From Symbiodinium natans (lineage: Eukaryota > Sar > Dinophyceae > Suessiales > Symbiodiniaceae): a stretch of 64,000 nt of DNA. A model generated the notes under the pieces. That model was given only the letters and a program-made list of their open reading frames with translations, was not told the DNA's origin and made no database searches. Below are positions 1-9,356 of this stretch, piece by piece. The stretch's first letter is position 1; each line of letters opens with the position of its first letter. Location of the stretch: positions 27,501-91,500 of the forward strand of contig CAJNDS010002400.1 of the NCBI GenBank assembly GCA_905221605.1, written 5' to 3'. The translations under genes were made by a program, and so were the position numbers.

Positions 1-224
1 CGCGAAACGTTGAATACCCCGACGCGGTGACTTCAGCGTAGTCGCTCGTACACACAGCTAAGAGAATGCCCTTGTCACTCTTTAACCGACCCAAGAAATC
101 TAGGGTCTGTGTTCCGAAGTCTTCCCCGTGATCGGCGTGGACCATGAGCGCGTTGTAATGGTGAGCTTGAAGGATCCGGTGGACCTCGCGGAAGAGTAGC
201 TCCACCTTGCCGTGGGACAAAAAG
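1..224 (-). CDS. partial exon at the left edge (TIR-like tail?)
   Basis: The minus strand is open across the whole segment and runs off the left edge. It encodes about 74 residues, including VELLFREVHRILQ, MVHADHGEDFGTQTLDFL and KGILLAVCTSDYAE. An AG acceptor (GGCAAG|GTGGAG) would place the exon start at 205. The stretch 'LLAVCTSDYAE' resembles the C-terminal half of TIR-like domains, but the similarity is weak and the function is left open. A TTTAGGG array starts directly at the right-hand end. Confidence 0.6.
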
Positions 225-578
225 TTTAGGGTTTAGGGTCTAGGCTATAACCAAACATTGCCTTCTGTGGCAATATGCCCTTCGCAAAAAGTTCGCTTGA
301 GGATTGCTAAACCTAGGATGACTTGTTTTCGGGGCAATCGCTTCAACCTCCCCCGTACAAGCAACCCCTGATCGAGCGTACTTCAACCTGCCCCTTTCTT
401 AAAGAATGTGGCACATCAACACACCCTGAACCCTAAACCCTGAACCCTAAACCGCTTTGCGACCTGATTTCTCTTTGAGCTCAGCCTGTACCAACGGGGT
501 ACCGTTTTTGGGGGCTCCTTTACAAGGATTATATAGTATTTTGGGGTAGATAAGGGGTACCCCTACTTTCGGCAATGC
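225..578. other. intergenic or intronic stretch
   Basis: Holds short TTTAGGG (224-241) and CCCTAAA/CCCTGAA (421-452) arrays and a family-K-like element near 503-575 ('GGGGTAC', 'TTTTGGGG'). No coding signal is convincing. Confidence 0.5.
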
Positions 579-702
579 CTGCATAATACACAAGCCTTGC
601 CGAAAGCCACCCAGCCTCGCCCCCATCAAAACGCGCGGAAAACATGCCCAAGCGGGCCCCAGTGCCATCAAGGATGCCGTCCTCTGGGTCTGGAAACAGC
701 CC
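579..702 (-). CDS. predicted exon, acidic 'FPDPEDGILDGTGARLG'
   Basis: One minus frame reads about 41 residues, including GLFPDPEDGILDGTGARLG and MFSARFDGGEAGWLSARLV. It can end at a GC donor (TATGCAG|GCATTG, exon end 579). A 191-codon open frame also overlaps here, but its composition is less protein-like. Same strand as the left-edge exon, so probably the same gene. Family unknown. Confidence 0.5.
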
Positions 703-783
703 ACTTTAAACAGTGTACAAAGGATGTGTATGAGGTTGTTTGCAGATAAAGTTGTGCTCCAGAGCCAAAACCATTTCGGGCTT

Positions 784-1035
784 CTACCGGGCAGTGTGTC
801 GACAGAAGATTGGCATACGTGTTTCAAGCACGGAAATAGAACAGCACCTACCAGGCAACGTCCTTTGCGTCGCTTCGAGCTTCCCGTGACAATTTTCAGT
901 GAGTCGTTTTCGTGAGGAGTTCGCCCTTGCCTCTGGCGACAGGCTCTGGCCTTCACACGTGTGGCCGCTGCCCACCCGCCGCACCCGGACCCCGACCTCA
1001 ATATTCCAAGGCAACTTCTCACAAGTCATGATCAG
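784..1035 (-). CDS. possible exon, frame uncertain
   Basis: Two minus frames are open across this island. The more protein-like one reads EKLPWNIEVGVRVRRVGSG, then a basic stretch. No domain is recognised. Bounded on the right by CCCTAAA units at 1059-1074. Confidence 0.3.
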   Translation of the reverse strand: MIMTCEKLPWNIEVGVRVRRVGSGHTCEGQSLSPEARANSSRKRLTENCHGKLEATQRTLPGRCCSISVLETRMPIFCRHTAR

Positions 1036-1080
1036 ATGTGATATGGTCATGTGCTACTAAACCCTAAAGCCTAAACTGAC

Positions 1081-1149
1081 TTTTCCAGTTGCTGACGGCA
1101 GCGCGTGCCAGCAGAACTCTTTTGCCAAGGGCTGGCATATCCTGGATGC
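1081..1149 (-). CDS. predicted exon 'IQDMPALGKRVLLARAAVSNW'-type
   Basis: Begins after a good acceptor (GACAG|GCATCC at 1150/1149) and stays open for about 22 residues (IQDMPALGKRVLLARAAV). Probably part of the left-edge gene. Confidence 0.45.
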
Positions 1150-1226
1150 CTGTCTTAGTCTATGCCGCCTATGCCATGAGCGCATCTGAAACATCAAGAT
1201 ACGGGGGTTTACGAAAACAGGGGCCC

Positions 1227-1287
1227 AATATCGACCCCCGAATAGTGGGATTCCCATATCATAAGGACCCCAATAAGGCACTGTACC
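1227..1287 (-). repeat. dispersed element, family K
   Basis: Inverse-orientation copy of the family seen at 22.62, 25.29 and 40.03 kb: on the minus strand 'GGGGTCCTTATGATATG' then 'GGGAATCCCACTATTCGGGG'. Confidence 0.5.
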
Positions 1288-1317
1288 CCTAACCCCTAGA
1301 CCCTAAACCCTAATTTC

Positions 1318-1399
1318 GGAAACCGCCAGATCGCAAGAAGTCGGTTCTGGCAGAGGCAACAGAGTGGAAGAGCATGGCAGGAGGCGCCTCCGAAAACTT
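1318..1399 (-). CDS. predicted exon 'KFSEAPPAMLFHSVASARTD'
   Basis: Open minus frame of about 27 residues between a GGTAAG-containing boundary and an array at 1295-1312. Protein-like composition, no known family. Confidence 0.45.
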
Positions 1400-1606
1400 A
1401 CCGGCGCATGTTGAAAAGAGTTATTGAGAAGAGTTAGGGTTTAGGGTTTAGGGTTTAGGGTGCGGCTTGATCGAAGAAGCGAAGAAGTTGGTATTTGGTC
1501 GCGGGCTCTCCCGCAAAATTTCATCACCCCCCACTGGCTGAACCCTCGAGAGCAACCTAAAAATCACCCATTTCAAGCAAGCATGGCCCTCAAACCATTT
1601 GATAAA

Positions 1607-1700
1607 AAATCCTGGATGATCCTCTTGAACCCAATAAGCAAAAAAACCAACAAAAGATAATAATAAAAATATGTATAATACCCCAAGAGCCTACCTAGCA
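1607..1700 (+). repeat. diverged copy of family B element
   Basis: Shares 'GATCCTCTTGAACCCAATAA' and the right end 'AGCCTACCTAG' with the copies at 4.55, 31.67 and 46.49 kb. The left terminal repeat has decayed. Confidence 0.5.
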
Positions 1701-2290
1701 AGCATCCTCCATTTGTCATCGTCATCGATCTATCAGTCACGAACCCACGCCAAACTTGTAAAACTGGACCCCACACCCAGACGTTCCTTGGAGTTCGTCA
1801 CAGGATGCTTGCGTGCAACTGTTGAGGAAGACTCGCCAGCCTGAAGATGCAGGGGATCAAATTCAGTGGAAAAGATTCGAGCTACGTGCTTGTTCAAAGG
1901 AAACGTGCGACACAGAAGTGTTCAAGGTGCACATTACACATGTGCTAGATAGACCCAAGAGTAACCCACGAATAACCGGGGTGCTCTTGTTGGTGTTAAG
2001 GGGATGAAAAGGCAACCGAAGGCCCTTACATAAGGGAATAAGGGCCTAGTCTAGGTCCTAGTGTGACGAGTGATGCGTGGGATGCAGCTTTAAGTGCCGG
2101 TTTGGTTCTGCAAAACCCAGGTAAGGTCGGAATCCCATGAACCCGGGACTCTGAAACCCTAAACCTCTACTGAACTTGGAACCCTAGCAAAAATTATGAT
2201 ATTAGCTGTTTCTTAGGGATTATAGTACCCCCCCCCCCCCCCCCCCGCCCAAAAAAAATCCCAAGTTTCCTTCAGAAACCCGAAAGCAAG
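1701..2290. other. no firm gene; poly-C tract at 2228-2246
   Basis: A 64-codon plus-strand frame (1813-2007) and a minus frame both look mildly protein-like around 1780-1990, so coding is undecided. A run of about 19 C lies at 2228-2246, next to a sequence (GTTTCTTAGGGATTATAGTA) repeated at 9.81 kb. Confidence 0.4.
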
Positions 2291-3268
2291 TTCAACTTGC
2301 TCAGTGCTCCTGGCCAAACCTTCACGCATCATCGAAGAATGTGTCAACTCATGGCTATTTCTCTGTGTGGGGAGGTACAGAAAAGCAAGACAGTAGCTAG
2401 CTGTCAGTTTGGTGGAACCAATCTTCGTGGGCCAGGCCCGCCTTCAGAGTTAGACAGATGCACCCCATCAGCTCAAGGAGCGGCCCCCTGCCCACCACAC
2501 CACTTTGGGCAGGCGCGACAAGTTTTAGGGCTCAATTCACGGCCTTTGGAGCTGAGCCTAAACTCTAAACCCTGAACCCTGAACCCCTAAACCCCTAAAA
2601 CGAAGTCTTGCCATTGCCAAACCCCCTAATGAAAATCCCAAGGCTTCGAACCTCCCAAATGTTCTGCCAACATCTGAACTTATGACATGCCAAGGCTTTA
2701 GTAGGGAGTGAGGGAATGAGGGCCCTTACATATACCCTTTAAGGGAATACATAGGTACTAAAACTCATTTGGCTACGCGCTGTCCTCACAAGCTGTTGAG
2801 ATGTCTTCACAATGCAGGGGTAGGAAGGGAGCAGGGCAAGACATTACCCTTTTTCGGCCTTATCACGACCTTTCTGATTTCTCTTTGTCGCAGCATTTCA
2901 TGAATGATATGGATTTTAATTGAGGCTGTCCAAAAACCCCCTAAACAGCCTTAGAAAGGCCCTAAAAACCAGCAGAAGAGCGTCGGACCTACACAATTCC
3001 TCTGAAAGGGGAAGAACCCAGCAGGCTTCCATAAGTCTCATGGGTTGACGACATTCACCAGGGTTTGCTCTGATTTGGGGGTGGGTTTAGGGTTTGGGGT
3101 TTGGGGTTCAGGCGTTTAGGGTTCAGGGTTTAAGAGCTGAAAGCCGTGGAATGCGACGACAAAGCTGGAGCCGGGAAAGGCAGCGTCAAAAGCTTCGTGG
3201 GCAAGGGTTCTCTTCTGCCTACACAGGCTTAGCGTCGTTCATGGGTTGTGTCATAGCCAAGATTCAGG
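2291..3268. other. repeat-rich stretch without a firm gene
   Basis: Contains CCCTGAA/CCCTAAA runs near 2560-2600 and 3080-3135 and a family E fragment at 2698-2770. A 92-codon plus frame (2297-2575) has no recognisable features. Confidence 0.4.
2698..2770 (+). repeat. family E element fragment
   Basis: Carries the family core 'TAGTAGGGAGTGAGGGAATG' and 'ATATACCCTTTAAGGG'. The right terminal repeat is missing. Confidence 0.5.
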
Positions 3269-3272
3269 GTAT

Positions 3273-3363
3273 GCTTGAAGGTTGCATGGGCACTGACCGG
3301 TTGCAATTTCCCCAAGCAACAGCAAGTAGAACCAGCCATAACTGTGCCCATGAACCTCCAAGT
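3273..3363 (+). repeat. family H inverted-repeat element
   Basis: Ends form an imperfect inverted repeat: 'CTTGAAGGTTGCATGGGCAC' at the left and 'GTGCCCATGAACCTCCAAGT' at the right. Related ends occur at 7.37, 8.31, 15.5, 29.6 and 30.56 kb. Confidence 0.6.
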
Positions 3364-3645
3364 GGACTGGACGCCTGAATCCTTGGGTGCTTGGTTTCCT
3401 AGACCTTACAAGCCCTAAACTCCAAAAGATTTCATTCGGGTTTAAAATTAGGACTTGGGGTGCTTGCAGTTCAGAAGCTTAGTCTAGGAGCATCACGAGT
3501 GTATGTTTTGAGAAGAACCTTGCTATTCCACCGGGTCCTAGAAGAGCCGGCTACACCCGCGAATAAGGTCCAGAAACAATATCTTAGTTGCTGAGTTGAG
3601 AGGCCCCCCCAAAAGTGTACACTTTCAATTCTATAGGGGATTATA

Positions 3646-3712
3646 GCATCCCAAAACGTGCAAAGTGCTCCTTCAGATTAAGCATCCCAAAAAGTGTAAA
3701 GTGCTCCTTCAG
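3646..3712 (+). repeat. two-copy tandem repeat, about 34 bp
   Basis: Two near-identical units beginning GCATCCCAAAA and ending GTGCTCCTTCAG. Confidence 0.7.
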
Positions 3713-3770
3713 CTACTAGCTCACGGCGCTAGTCCTGGTCAAGCCGGGTGCATACAACCGGCTCCCTAAC

Positions 3771-3920
3771 TTATGGTCCCTTGCCGTGCTCTAATGGGTA
3801 CTCAAAGAGGGCCATGTTTTGGGGAACCTGCCCTGTACGAAATCCGAGCATCCAAAGCTCGTTTTTTGCAGGTGAGTCGAAGCGTGAATCGACATCGATC
3901 GGATCGCACTTGTGGGATTC
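3771..3920 (-). CDS. predicted exon, paralogue of the 13.5 kb exon
   Basis: About 49 residues open on the minus strand to a TAA. Includes DVDSRFDSPAKNELWMLG, then FRTGQVPQNMALFEYPLE. The exon at 13527-13615 encodes a related piece (RFAQREEFWKCGVRKGR) with the same spaced W, G, R and G. In that copy a telomere-like array interrupts the shared flanking sequence. Confidence 0.5.
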   Translation of the reverse strand, partial: ESHKCDPIDVDSRFDSPAKNELWMLGFRTGQVPQNMALFEYPLEHGKGP

Positions 3921-3921
3921 C

Positions 3922-3992
3922 GGGTTTAGGGTTTATAGGATTTAGGGTTTAGGGTCTACGGTTAAGGGTTAAGGGTTAAGGGCTTAGGGTTT
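3922..3992 (+). repeat. telomere-like TTTAGGG array
   Basis: Degenerate TTTAGGG units including AAGGGTT variants. Confidence 0.8.
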
Positions 3993-4390
3993 AGGGAGGG
4001 AGGTACCGTAATCAGGGGGTATATTGGGGGACCCCTATGTTAGGAAATGCCTCCTAAGCGGCTCGTAGGGTTATCGGAACCTTAGTCGTTGAATGCACTG
4101 GTCCTGCGGCTTACACGGGATGACAGCGCTCCGGAACAAAACTTTCCTGAACCCCCAAAGCCAAGAACAACATCCTAAGCCTTGCACGTGGAAGTCTCCC
4201 TGATGTTAAGCAACACATTTTCACAGTCGAAAGAAGTCAAGCCACTTCCGGTCATGTCAACACAAAGTCTACTTGAAGGTTCTGGGCACACACCTGTATG
4301 GGGTTCAATGGGTGCAGGCTAGCTGCGGTAGCAGCCTCCCTTCCGGCGCCCAACTAGCCTAAATTCCCTTCCCAACTCCGCAGCCCGACC

Positions 4391-4446
4391 TAAACCCTAA
4401 ACCCTAAACCCTAAACCCTAAACCCTAAACCCTAAACCCTAAACCC
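4391..4446 (-). repeat. telomere-like CCCTAAA array, 8 units
   Basis: Eight perfect CCCTAAA units in a row. Confidence 0.95.
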
Positions 4447-4524
4447 GTCACTGCGAAGCCTGAACCCCGCATGCCGAACAGTCTAGGCCCTCAACCCTCA
4501 ACTCAAAAGTGTGAAACCTCAACT

Positions 4525-4706
4525 TTGGGATGTTCCCCCTTATACTAACTCCTAGGTTGGCCCCTAAAGCCCTCCGAAAAATATTCCTGAATATGATCCT
4601 CTTAAACCCAAATAAGGGAAAATATAAAATGTCCCAAGGGCCTACCTAGTTAACAGTCTTTTATAATCGCTATTAAGGGCTGTTAGCATAAGGGGTGACA
4701 TACCCC
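4525..4706 (+). mobile_element. family A inverted-repeat element, interrupted
   Basis: Family A starts TTGGGATGTTCCCCCTTATA and normally ends as its reverse complement. This copy is split by a family B element at 4550-4650. Removing that insert and one copy of the duplicated TAAC restores 'ACTAACAGTC', the usual family A stem. Confidence 0.75.
4550..4650 (+). mobile_element. family B element nested in family A
   Basis: Terminal inverted repeat CCTAGGTTGGCCC / GGGCCTACCTAG, flanked by TAAC at 4546-4549 and 4651-4654, which reads as a 4-bp target duplication. No coding capacity. Confidence 0.75.
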
Positions 4707-5098
4707 CAAAACGCCCTAAACCCCAACAAGCCCCCAAAAGCCCCAAACCCAAGCATTCCTTAGAAAATACCTTGGCCCTATAGGGCCCTCTTGACTGACA
4801 GTTTCTCAGGGGCGCCCTAGGGCCGACCCTCGTGTGTACGGTTTAGGGTCTAGTGTATTAGGGCTTAGGGCTTAGGGTTTAGAGTGAGCGCGCTGTTCAG
4901 GTTTTGGGGTTTAGAGTTTTTTGGGGTCTGGGTTCTGGTTTCGGGGTTTTTGGGTTAGGGGTTCCAGGGTTTAAGGTTTGGGGGTAGGCTTTGGGTGTTT
5001 GGGGTTGAGGCTTTGGGATTAGGGGACCAAGCTCGGAGCTTGGGGAGGTCCGGATTCCTCTGCAGACAAAGGTCATCGAAGTTGAAGCTTCGCAACTC

Positions 5099-5260
5099 CC
5101 TAGCTGTCCAGTACCTAGGGGAACTCAAGGCTAACCTTTAGGACTATAAGGGGATTCTATCCCTAAACCCTAAACCCTAAACCCTAAACCCTAAACCCTA
5201 AACCCTAAACCCTATTGTACTACCCCAAAAAGATTGAAGGTTACCTATGGCGCAGTAGAG
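5099..5260 (+). mobile_element. family F element split by a telomere-like array
   Basis: Left half 'CTGTCCAGTACCTAGGGGAA' and right half 'GAAGGTTACCTA' match the uninterrupted copies at 27.69 and 43.41 kb. Between them sit seven CCCTAAA units (5161-5213) that those copies lack. Confidence 0.7.
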
Positions 5261-5389
5261 GTATCGGTACACCTTCACCCTTGCTACTGCCACTCCGAGG
5301 CCTGTACCCCTCAGCCTGACTACATCTACCCTACTACGGGGCTAAAACGTTTAGGGATCTTGGATTTAGAAGACGAAGAGCATGGTAGG

Positions 5390-5430
5390 GTTTAGGGTTT
5401 AGGGTTTAGGGTTAGGGTTAGAGTTTAGGG
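5390..5430 (+). repeat. telomere-like TTTAGGG array
   Basis: Four to five TTTAGGG units, followed by a partial copy and 'AGAAGATGAAGAG', which also precedes the array. Confidence 0.8.
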
Positions 5431-5454
5431 TTTAGAAGATGAAGAGAAAGGTAG

Positions 5455-5549
5455 GGTTTGTCGCAGGGCTGCGCTGCACCTTCCGACACCTCTTCTGCCG
5501 CCACAGCCATTCCGAAAGCCTCGCGAGCGGCCTGCAGCGGCTGGTCCCG
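5455..5549 (-). CDS. predicted exon 'PLQAAREAFGMAVAAEEVSE'
   Basis: About 31 residues in one minus frame, alanine/glutamate rich and helix-like (QAAREAFGMAVAAEEVSEGA). Bounded on the left by a TTTAGGG array. Family unknown. Confidence 0.55.
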
Positions 5550-5748
5550 TTTTTTTGAAACTCTTGTATGATCTGAGGGAGTTGTGAAAGGCGAGTGAAT
5601 AAGGATTCTGATATTTAGGTTAAATTCTTTCAGTCTGCCTTGTTAGGCTAGTCGACTCTTGCCTTCACGCTTCAGGATTGAGGAGGCAAGTTGCTGAACC
5701 CCCGAATGGCCATACCCCTGACCCTCTAAGAAGTGTCTTGCTGTGGGG

Positions 5749-5784
5749 TTTAGGGTTTAGGGTTTAGGGTTTAGGGTTTAGGGG
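5749..5784 (+). repeat. telomere-like TTTAGGG array, 5 units
   Basis: Five perfect units just downstream (minus sense) of the duplicated CCCH-RING segment. Confidence 0.9.
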
Positions 5785-5812
5785 AACTGCGCCAATCCAA
5801 GAAGACGATTCG

Positions 5813-6773
5813 GTTTTGCGCGCGGCACGCGCGTGACAGTTGGGATGGCCCATCCGACCGATGGATGCCGATCCTAACTCTGCACAGATCCAGCACTCCC
5901 AAGAGACCACCTGGGTAGCTCTAGAGTAGATCTCTTCAGAGTATGTATGATGGAAGGGCTTAGGGTTCAACACTGCGCGTTCAAGCTAACAGGACGCTGG
6001 TGAAGGGACTGCATCGCTCCTTTACCTATGTGTCACATGCAGCTCGGCAAGGTGGCTCTCTCAGGGGTTGATCCAAAACTGGGCAAGCCTTTGGCTCCGA
6101 CTCACGGGCTGCCTCCCGTGTTCAGGGCCCGCGTGACAGTCTTTCTACAGATGGGACACTGGAAAGGTGCACCTGAGCTGGACCGGAAGTGTTCGAAGCA
6201 GCTCCAGTGCATGCACATGTGGTTGCATGGGAGCAGGATGGCCGCAGGTGCATCGTCAGGGGCCAGCGGCTGGAGGCACACGCAGCACGTGTCACTCTCG
6301 AAAGTCAATTGTAGCTTCTGCCAGAGTTGAGCACATTGCGTCTGGAAACCCTTCCATGCCTGCTGCGCTTTCCGCAGCACTGGCGCAAGAGCTGCGCCAG
6401 CAGCCGAGAGAAGACTGACCCCGCTGGCACGGCTCGATGCAGCCGCTGCACCGATGACTCCGGTCTGGAGCCCATCAAATATCGGCACAAAGCCAGAGGT
6501 TTCTTGTGATCCAAACCGGTGCCTCATGCTCGGTTGGTATGGCGGCAGCGCGAACGACACCGCTACACTTGCCGGAATGAGGACTGTGCCATTCCCATTA
6601 TTCAGAATGATACTGCATGACCCGTCGGCAGCAATGTCAGCTATGTAGCCAGTGACCAGGTGAACACGCTCCGAGCTCAGGCTCATGAGCGGAAGCTGGA
6701 CGGCAGCGCCCACTTCGGCCTGGCGGGCGGCGCGCTCGCGCCGCGACTGTGCCGGGCGGGCCATGCTCTCGTC
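5813..6773 (-). repeat. segmental duplication, copy 1
   Basis: Matches 8465-9356 closely at both ends ('TTTTGCGCGCGGCACGC' to 'GGCGGGCCATGCTCTCGTCT'). The middle part, about 6310-6600, has diverged. It holds most of the CCCH-RING gene and its 3' flank. Confidence 0.85.
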
Positions 6774-7250
6774 TCGTTCGTGTCGGTGGCAGTATGAGCA
6801 GCTCTCCCCACGCCGGCAATGACCCGTGCGCAGCAGATTAGTGCAGGCCTTGCGTCCATGCACGCACAACCCCCTAGTCTCCTGCAAGAACTCGTCATCG
6901 GTGTCCGGGAAAAGAGGGATCACGTCCTGCAGCTTGGATTTATCGCAGCTTTGATGTCCGCTACCACCCCCGCCAAGGCGGACACAAATGATAAATCCAC
7001 AAACATTAATATCCTAAGTTGCGAACCTTTGTTTTGATATGAAGATGTCCTGCGCGTCAGCTGGTGGCGGTAGAGGCGGCACATCGTGCGAAGACGATGC
7101 TGATGTCGTCGCTTGCCTGCTCGCAGGCATGGCATCATGATCCGAAAAACCCGTGCCCGTTACCAATATTGAACTGGCTGAATTTCTGCAATGACGCTGA
7201 TCAAGCACTCTACACCCTTCTTGCCGAAAACCCCACCTGTAACCCGACAT
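6102..7250 (-). CDS. CCCH zinc finger + RING-H2 protein (probable E3 ligase), two exons
   Basis: Exon 2 (6926-6102) encodes 274 residues. Near its N-terminus is a CCCH finger, C-x8-C-x5-C-x3-H (KACTNLLRTGHCRRGESC..H). At the C-terminus is a RING with C-x2-C, PCNH, H-x2-C and CPIC, the spacing of a C3H2C3 RING. The in-frame triplet often taken as the start is GTG at 6923, so I looked upstream. The minus strand at 7250-7050 is open in the compatible frame (ATG at 7250; contains HDVPPLPPPADAQ) and ends CAG|GACATC, while exon 2 begins CTGCAG|GACGTG. That gives a 123-bp GA-AG intron (7049-6927) bordered by the repeat CAGGAC and a joined protein of about 341 residues. CCCH fingers usually bind RNA and RINGs recruit ubiquitin-conjugating enzymes, so an RNA-linked ubiquitin ligase is likely. 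The start is provisional; further 5' exons are possible. Confidence 0.75.
6927..7049 (-). other. predicted GA-AG intron of the CCCH-RING gene
   Basis: 123 bp. Junctions CAG|GACATC and CTGCAG|GACGTG keep phase 0 on both sides and share CAGGAC. Frame evidence only. Confidence 0.55.
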
Positions 7251-7364
7251 GTTGAAGCTTAAGGTAAAGCAAGAAGGCAAGCAGGCCAAGAATCTGCCGG
7301 TCGGCAGAGGTGCCAGCGCTGCCAGACGCGGACTGCTGCGATCCTCATGTACAGCAAACATCAC

Positions 7365-7470
7365 TCGAAGGTTCTCAGGTTCTTAAAAGTAGGGCTACAC
7401 GTAGGGTAGCTGTACTGATGTCTCGAACTACTGTACATAGCCTCAGAACTACCCATGAGCCGTCCAGGAC
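7365..7470 (+). repeat. family H inverted-repeat element
   Basis: Left end 'ACTCGAAGGTTCTCAGGTT', right end 'AACTACCCATGAGCCGTC', with shorter internal complementary pieces (GTAGGGCTAC / GTAGCTGTAC). Confidence 0.45.
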
Positions 7471-7663
7471 AGAATGGGTTGAGCGTTTTTACAGTCAAGG
7501 CGTCGGGACTCTGTCAGCCAAGAAGGAAGCTTTGGACCCCCTGACGAAGGACAAGAAACCCACAAAATGCCCTTGGCCCTGAACACCCACAGCTCGCAAC
7601 CCAGAACCCAAACCCTAGAGGCCCTACAGCCCTCAAACCTCCCGAGCCCTCCAAGCTCCTAAC

Positions 7664-7712
7664 GGTTTAGGGTTTAGGGTTTAGAGCTAGGGTTTAGGGT
7701 TTAGAGTTTAGG
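7664..7712 (+). repeat. telomere-like TTTAGGG array
   Basis: About six units, some TTTAGAG variants. Confidence 0.85.
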
Positions 7713-7792
7713 GTCCGATACTAAACCCTCTTTGCAGGCCAGGCGGCGTTTCTTGCGTGACCTCCCCATCGCTCGGATGCGCTGCAACTTAC

Positions 7793-7857
7793 CTACCCAG
7801 CACTTCTGCCCTCGGAAGCCAAGGCTGCGATCGGAGATCAGATGGACCCATATTGAG
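7793..7857 (-). CDS. predicted exon 'VHLISDRSLGFRGQKCWV'
   Basis: Open minus frame ending at a canonical donor (TGGGTAG|GTAAGT, 7793/7792). A paralogous piece, VHLISGRSLGSRGLLYWV, lies at 9411-9468. Confidence 0.6.
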
Positions 7858-7861
7858 TTGT

Positions 7862-7920
7862 AGGGTTTAGGGTTTAGGGTTTAAGGTTTACGGTTCGGGG
7901 TATAGGGTTTAGGGTCTTAG
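7862..7920 (+). repeat. telomere-like TTTAGGG array
   Basis: Degenerate units directly next to the preceding exon. Confidence 0.8.
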
Positions 7921-8037
7921 GGGTTCATGGGAGTATATGGAGTCTTCTGCAGCCTTGGGGTTCTTCCGGAACCCGGAAGTTACGTACTGGTCATTGCATT
8001 AACACAAGTCTTATTGTCAGTTCACGGCCCTGGACCA

Positions 8038-8084
8038 GTTTAGGGTTTAGGGTTTAGGGTTTAGGGTTTAGGGTTTAGGGTGCC
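8038..8084 (+). repeat. telomere-like TTTAGGG array, 6 units
   Basis: Six perfect units. The surrounding 7.9-8.45 kb holds no clear exon. Confidence 0.9.
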
Positions 8085-8312
8085 ATGGCTACTTGGAGTT
8101 CATGTGGTAGCCGAGGCTGGAGTTTTACCATGAGCCTTCAAGTGTGAGTCCGGGGGGAAGCGGGGTCGTTCTAAGCTAGCGTCCTTTTGTGGTCCTTTCA
8201 TGAAGAACTCTTTGAAGAGGGGGGATACAAATTCAGAACAGCCCCTCACATGGGAAACGCCGCAAGTACCAATGCCCCTAGCCCCCGAAGTAGGTCTTTA
8301 TGTGGCGATTCT

Positions 8313-8434
8313 GTACCTGAAGGTTCAGGGGTAGATATGAGATAGCGTTATGAGTATCCCAAAGAAGGTTATAGCCATGGTTATCTTACCTATAATGCCA
8401 GTTTGTAGCTAACTGGCCATGAGCCTCCAAGTTA
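8313..8434 (+). repeat. family H inverted-repeat element
   Basis: Left end 'ACCTGAAGGTTCAGGGG', right end 'GGCCATGAGCCTCCAAGT'; internal 'GATAGCGTTATGAG'. Confidence 0.45.
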
Positions 8435-8464
8435 AACCAACGTGTAGTTTCATGAAGACCATGC

Positions 8465-9356
8465 GGTTTTGCGCGCGGCACGCACTTGACAGTTGGGATG
8501 GCCCATCCGACCGATGGATGCCAATCCAAACTCTGCACAGATCCAGCACTCCCAAGAGACCACCTGGGTAGCTCTAGAGTAGATCTCCTCAGAGTATGTA
8601 TGATGGAAGGGCTTAGGGTTCAACACTGCGCGTTCAAGCTAAAAGGAGGCTGGTGAAGGGACTGCATCGCTCCTTTACCTAATGTGTCATATGCAGCACA
8701 GCAAGGTGGCTCTCTCAGGGGTTGATCCAAAACTGGGCAAGCCTTTGGCTCCGACTCACGGGCTGCCTCCCGTGTTGAGGGCCCACATGGCGGTCTCTCT
8801 ACAGATGGGACACTGGAAAGGTGCTCCTGAGCTGGACCGGAAGTGTTCGAAGCAGCTCCAGTGCATGCACATGTGGTTGCACGGAAACAGATTGGCCGCA
8901 GGTGCATCGTTAGGGGCCAGCGGCTGGAGGCACATGCAGCACTCGTCACTCTCGAAAGTCACGTGTAGTTGCTTCCAGGAATCATCGAGTTGCATCTGGA
9001 AGCTTGTCCATGCCCACTGGGACCGCCGCGCAAGAGACGCGCAAGCTCCATCACACAATGCCGAACCGGTAGGTCTCGAACTGGATCCGAAACCCAATGG
9101 CAACATGGATGTGTGCGTGGCCGCTTGGTCTGCCGGTCGCACGAACAACGCCCGAGCACGAATGAGAAAGGGTGCACCATGACCAGTAAAAATGATACTG
9201 CATGACCCGTCGGCAGCAACGTCAGCTACGTAGCCAGTGACCAGGAGAACACGCTCCGAGCTCAGGCTCATGAGCGGAAGCTGGACGGCAGCGCCCACTT
9301 CGGCCTGGCGGGCGGCACACTCGCGCCGCGACTGTGCCGGGCGGGCCATGCTCTCG
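8465..9356 (-). repeat. segmental duplication, copy 2
   Basis: Duplicate of 5813-6773. Homology stops at 9356, where 'TCGTCT' is followed by TTTCACCCTAAACC and a CCCTAAA array. Confidence 0.85.
8756..9349 (-). CDS. RING-H2 paralogue lacking the CCCH half
   Basis: 197 codons from an ATG at 9349. The C-terminal RING is complete (CCMC, PCNH, H-x2-C, CPIC) and nearly identical to the gene at 6.1-7.25 kb, as is the N-terminal 'MARPAQSRRE' stretch. The centre differs (short and Arg/Ala-rich). The upstream exon and the CCCH finger of the parent are absent, because the duplicated block ends 7 bp upstream of this ATG at a telomere-like array. It may be expressed as a RING-only protein or be a truncated duplicate. 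No stop or frameshift lies in the RING. Confidence 0.6.
   Translation of the reverse strand: MARPAQSRRECAARQAEVGAAVQLPLMSLSSERVLLVTGYVADVAADGSCSIIFTGHGAPFLIRARALFVRPADQAATHTSMLPLGFGSSSRPTGSALCDGACASLARRSQWAWTSFQMQLDDSWKQLHVTFESDECCMCLQPLAPNDAPAANLFPCNHMCMHWSCFEHFRSSSGAPFQCPICRETAMWALNTGGSP

Noticed and set aside
447-1022. 191-codon minus frame as a gene
   Set aside because: Covers both exon-like islands and an array; the islands read better in other frames, and it has no domain-like pattern.
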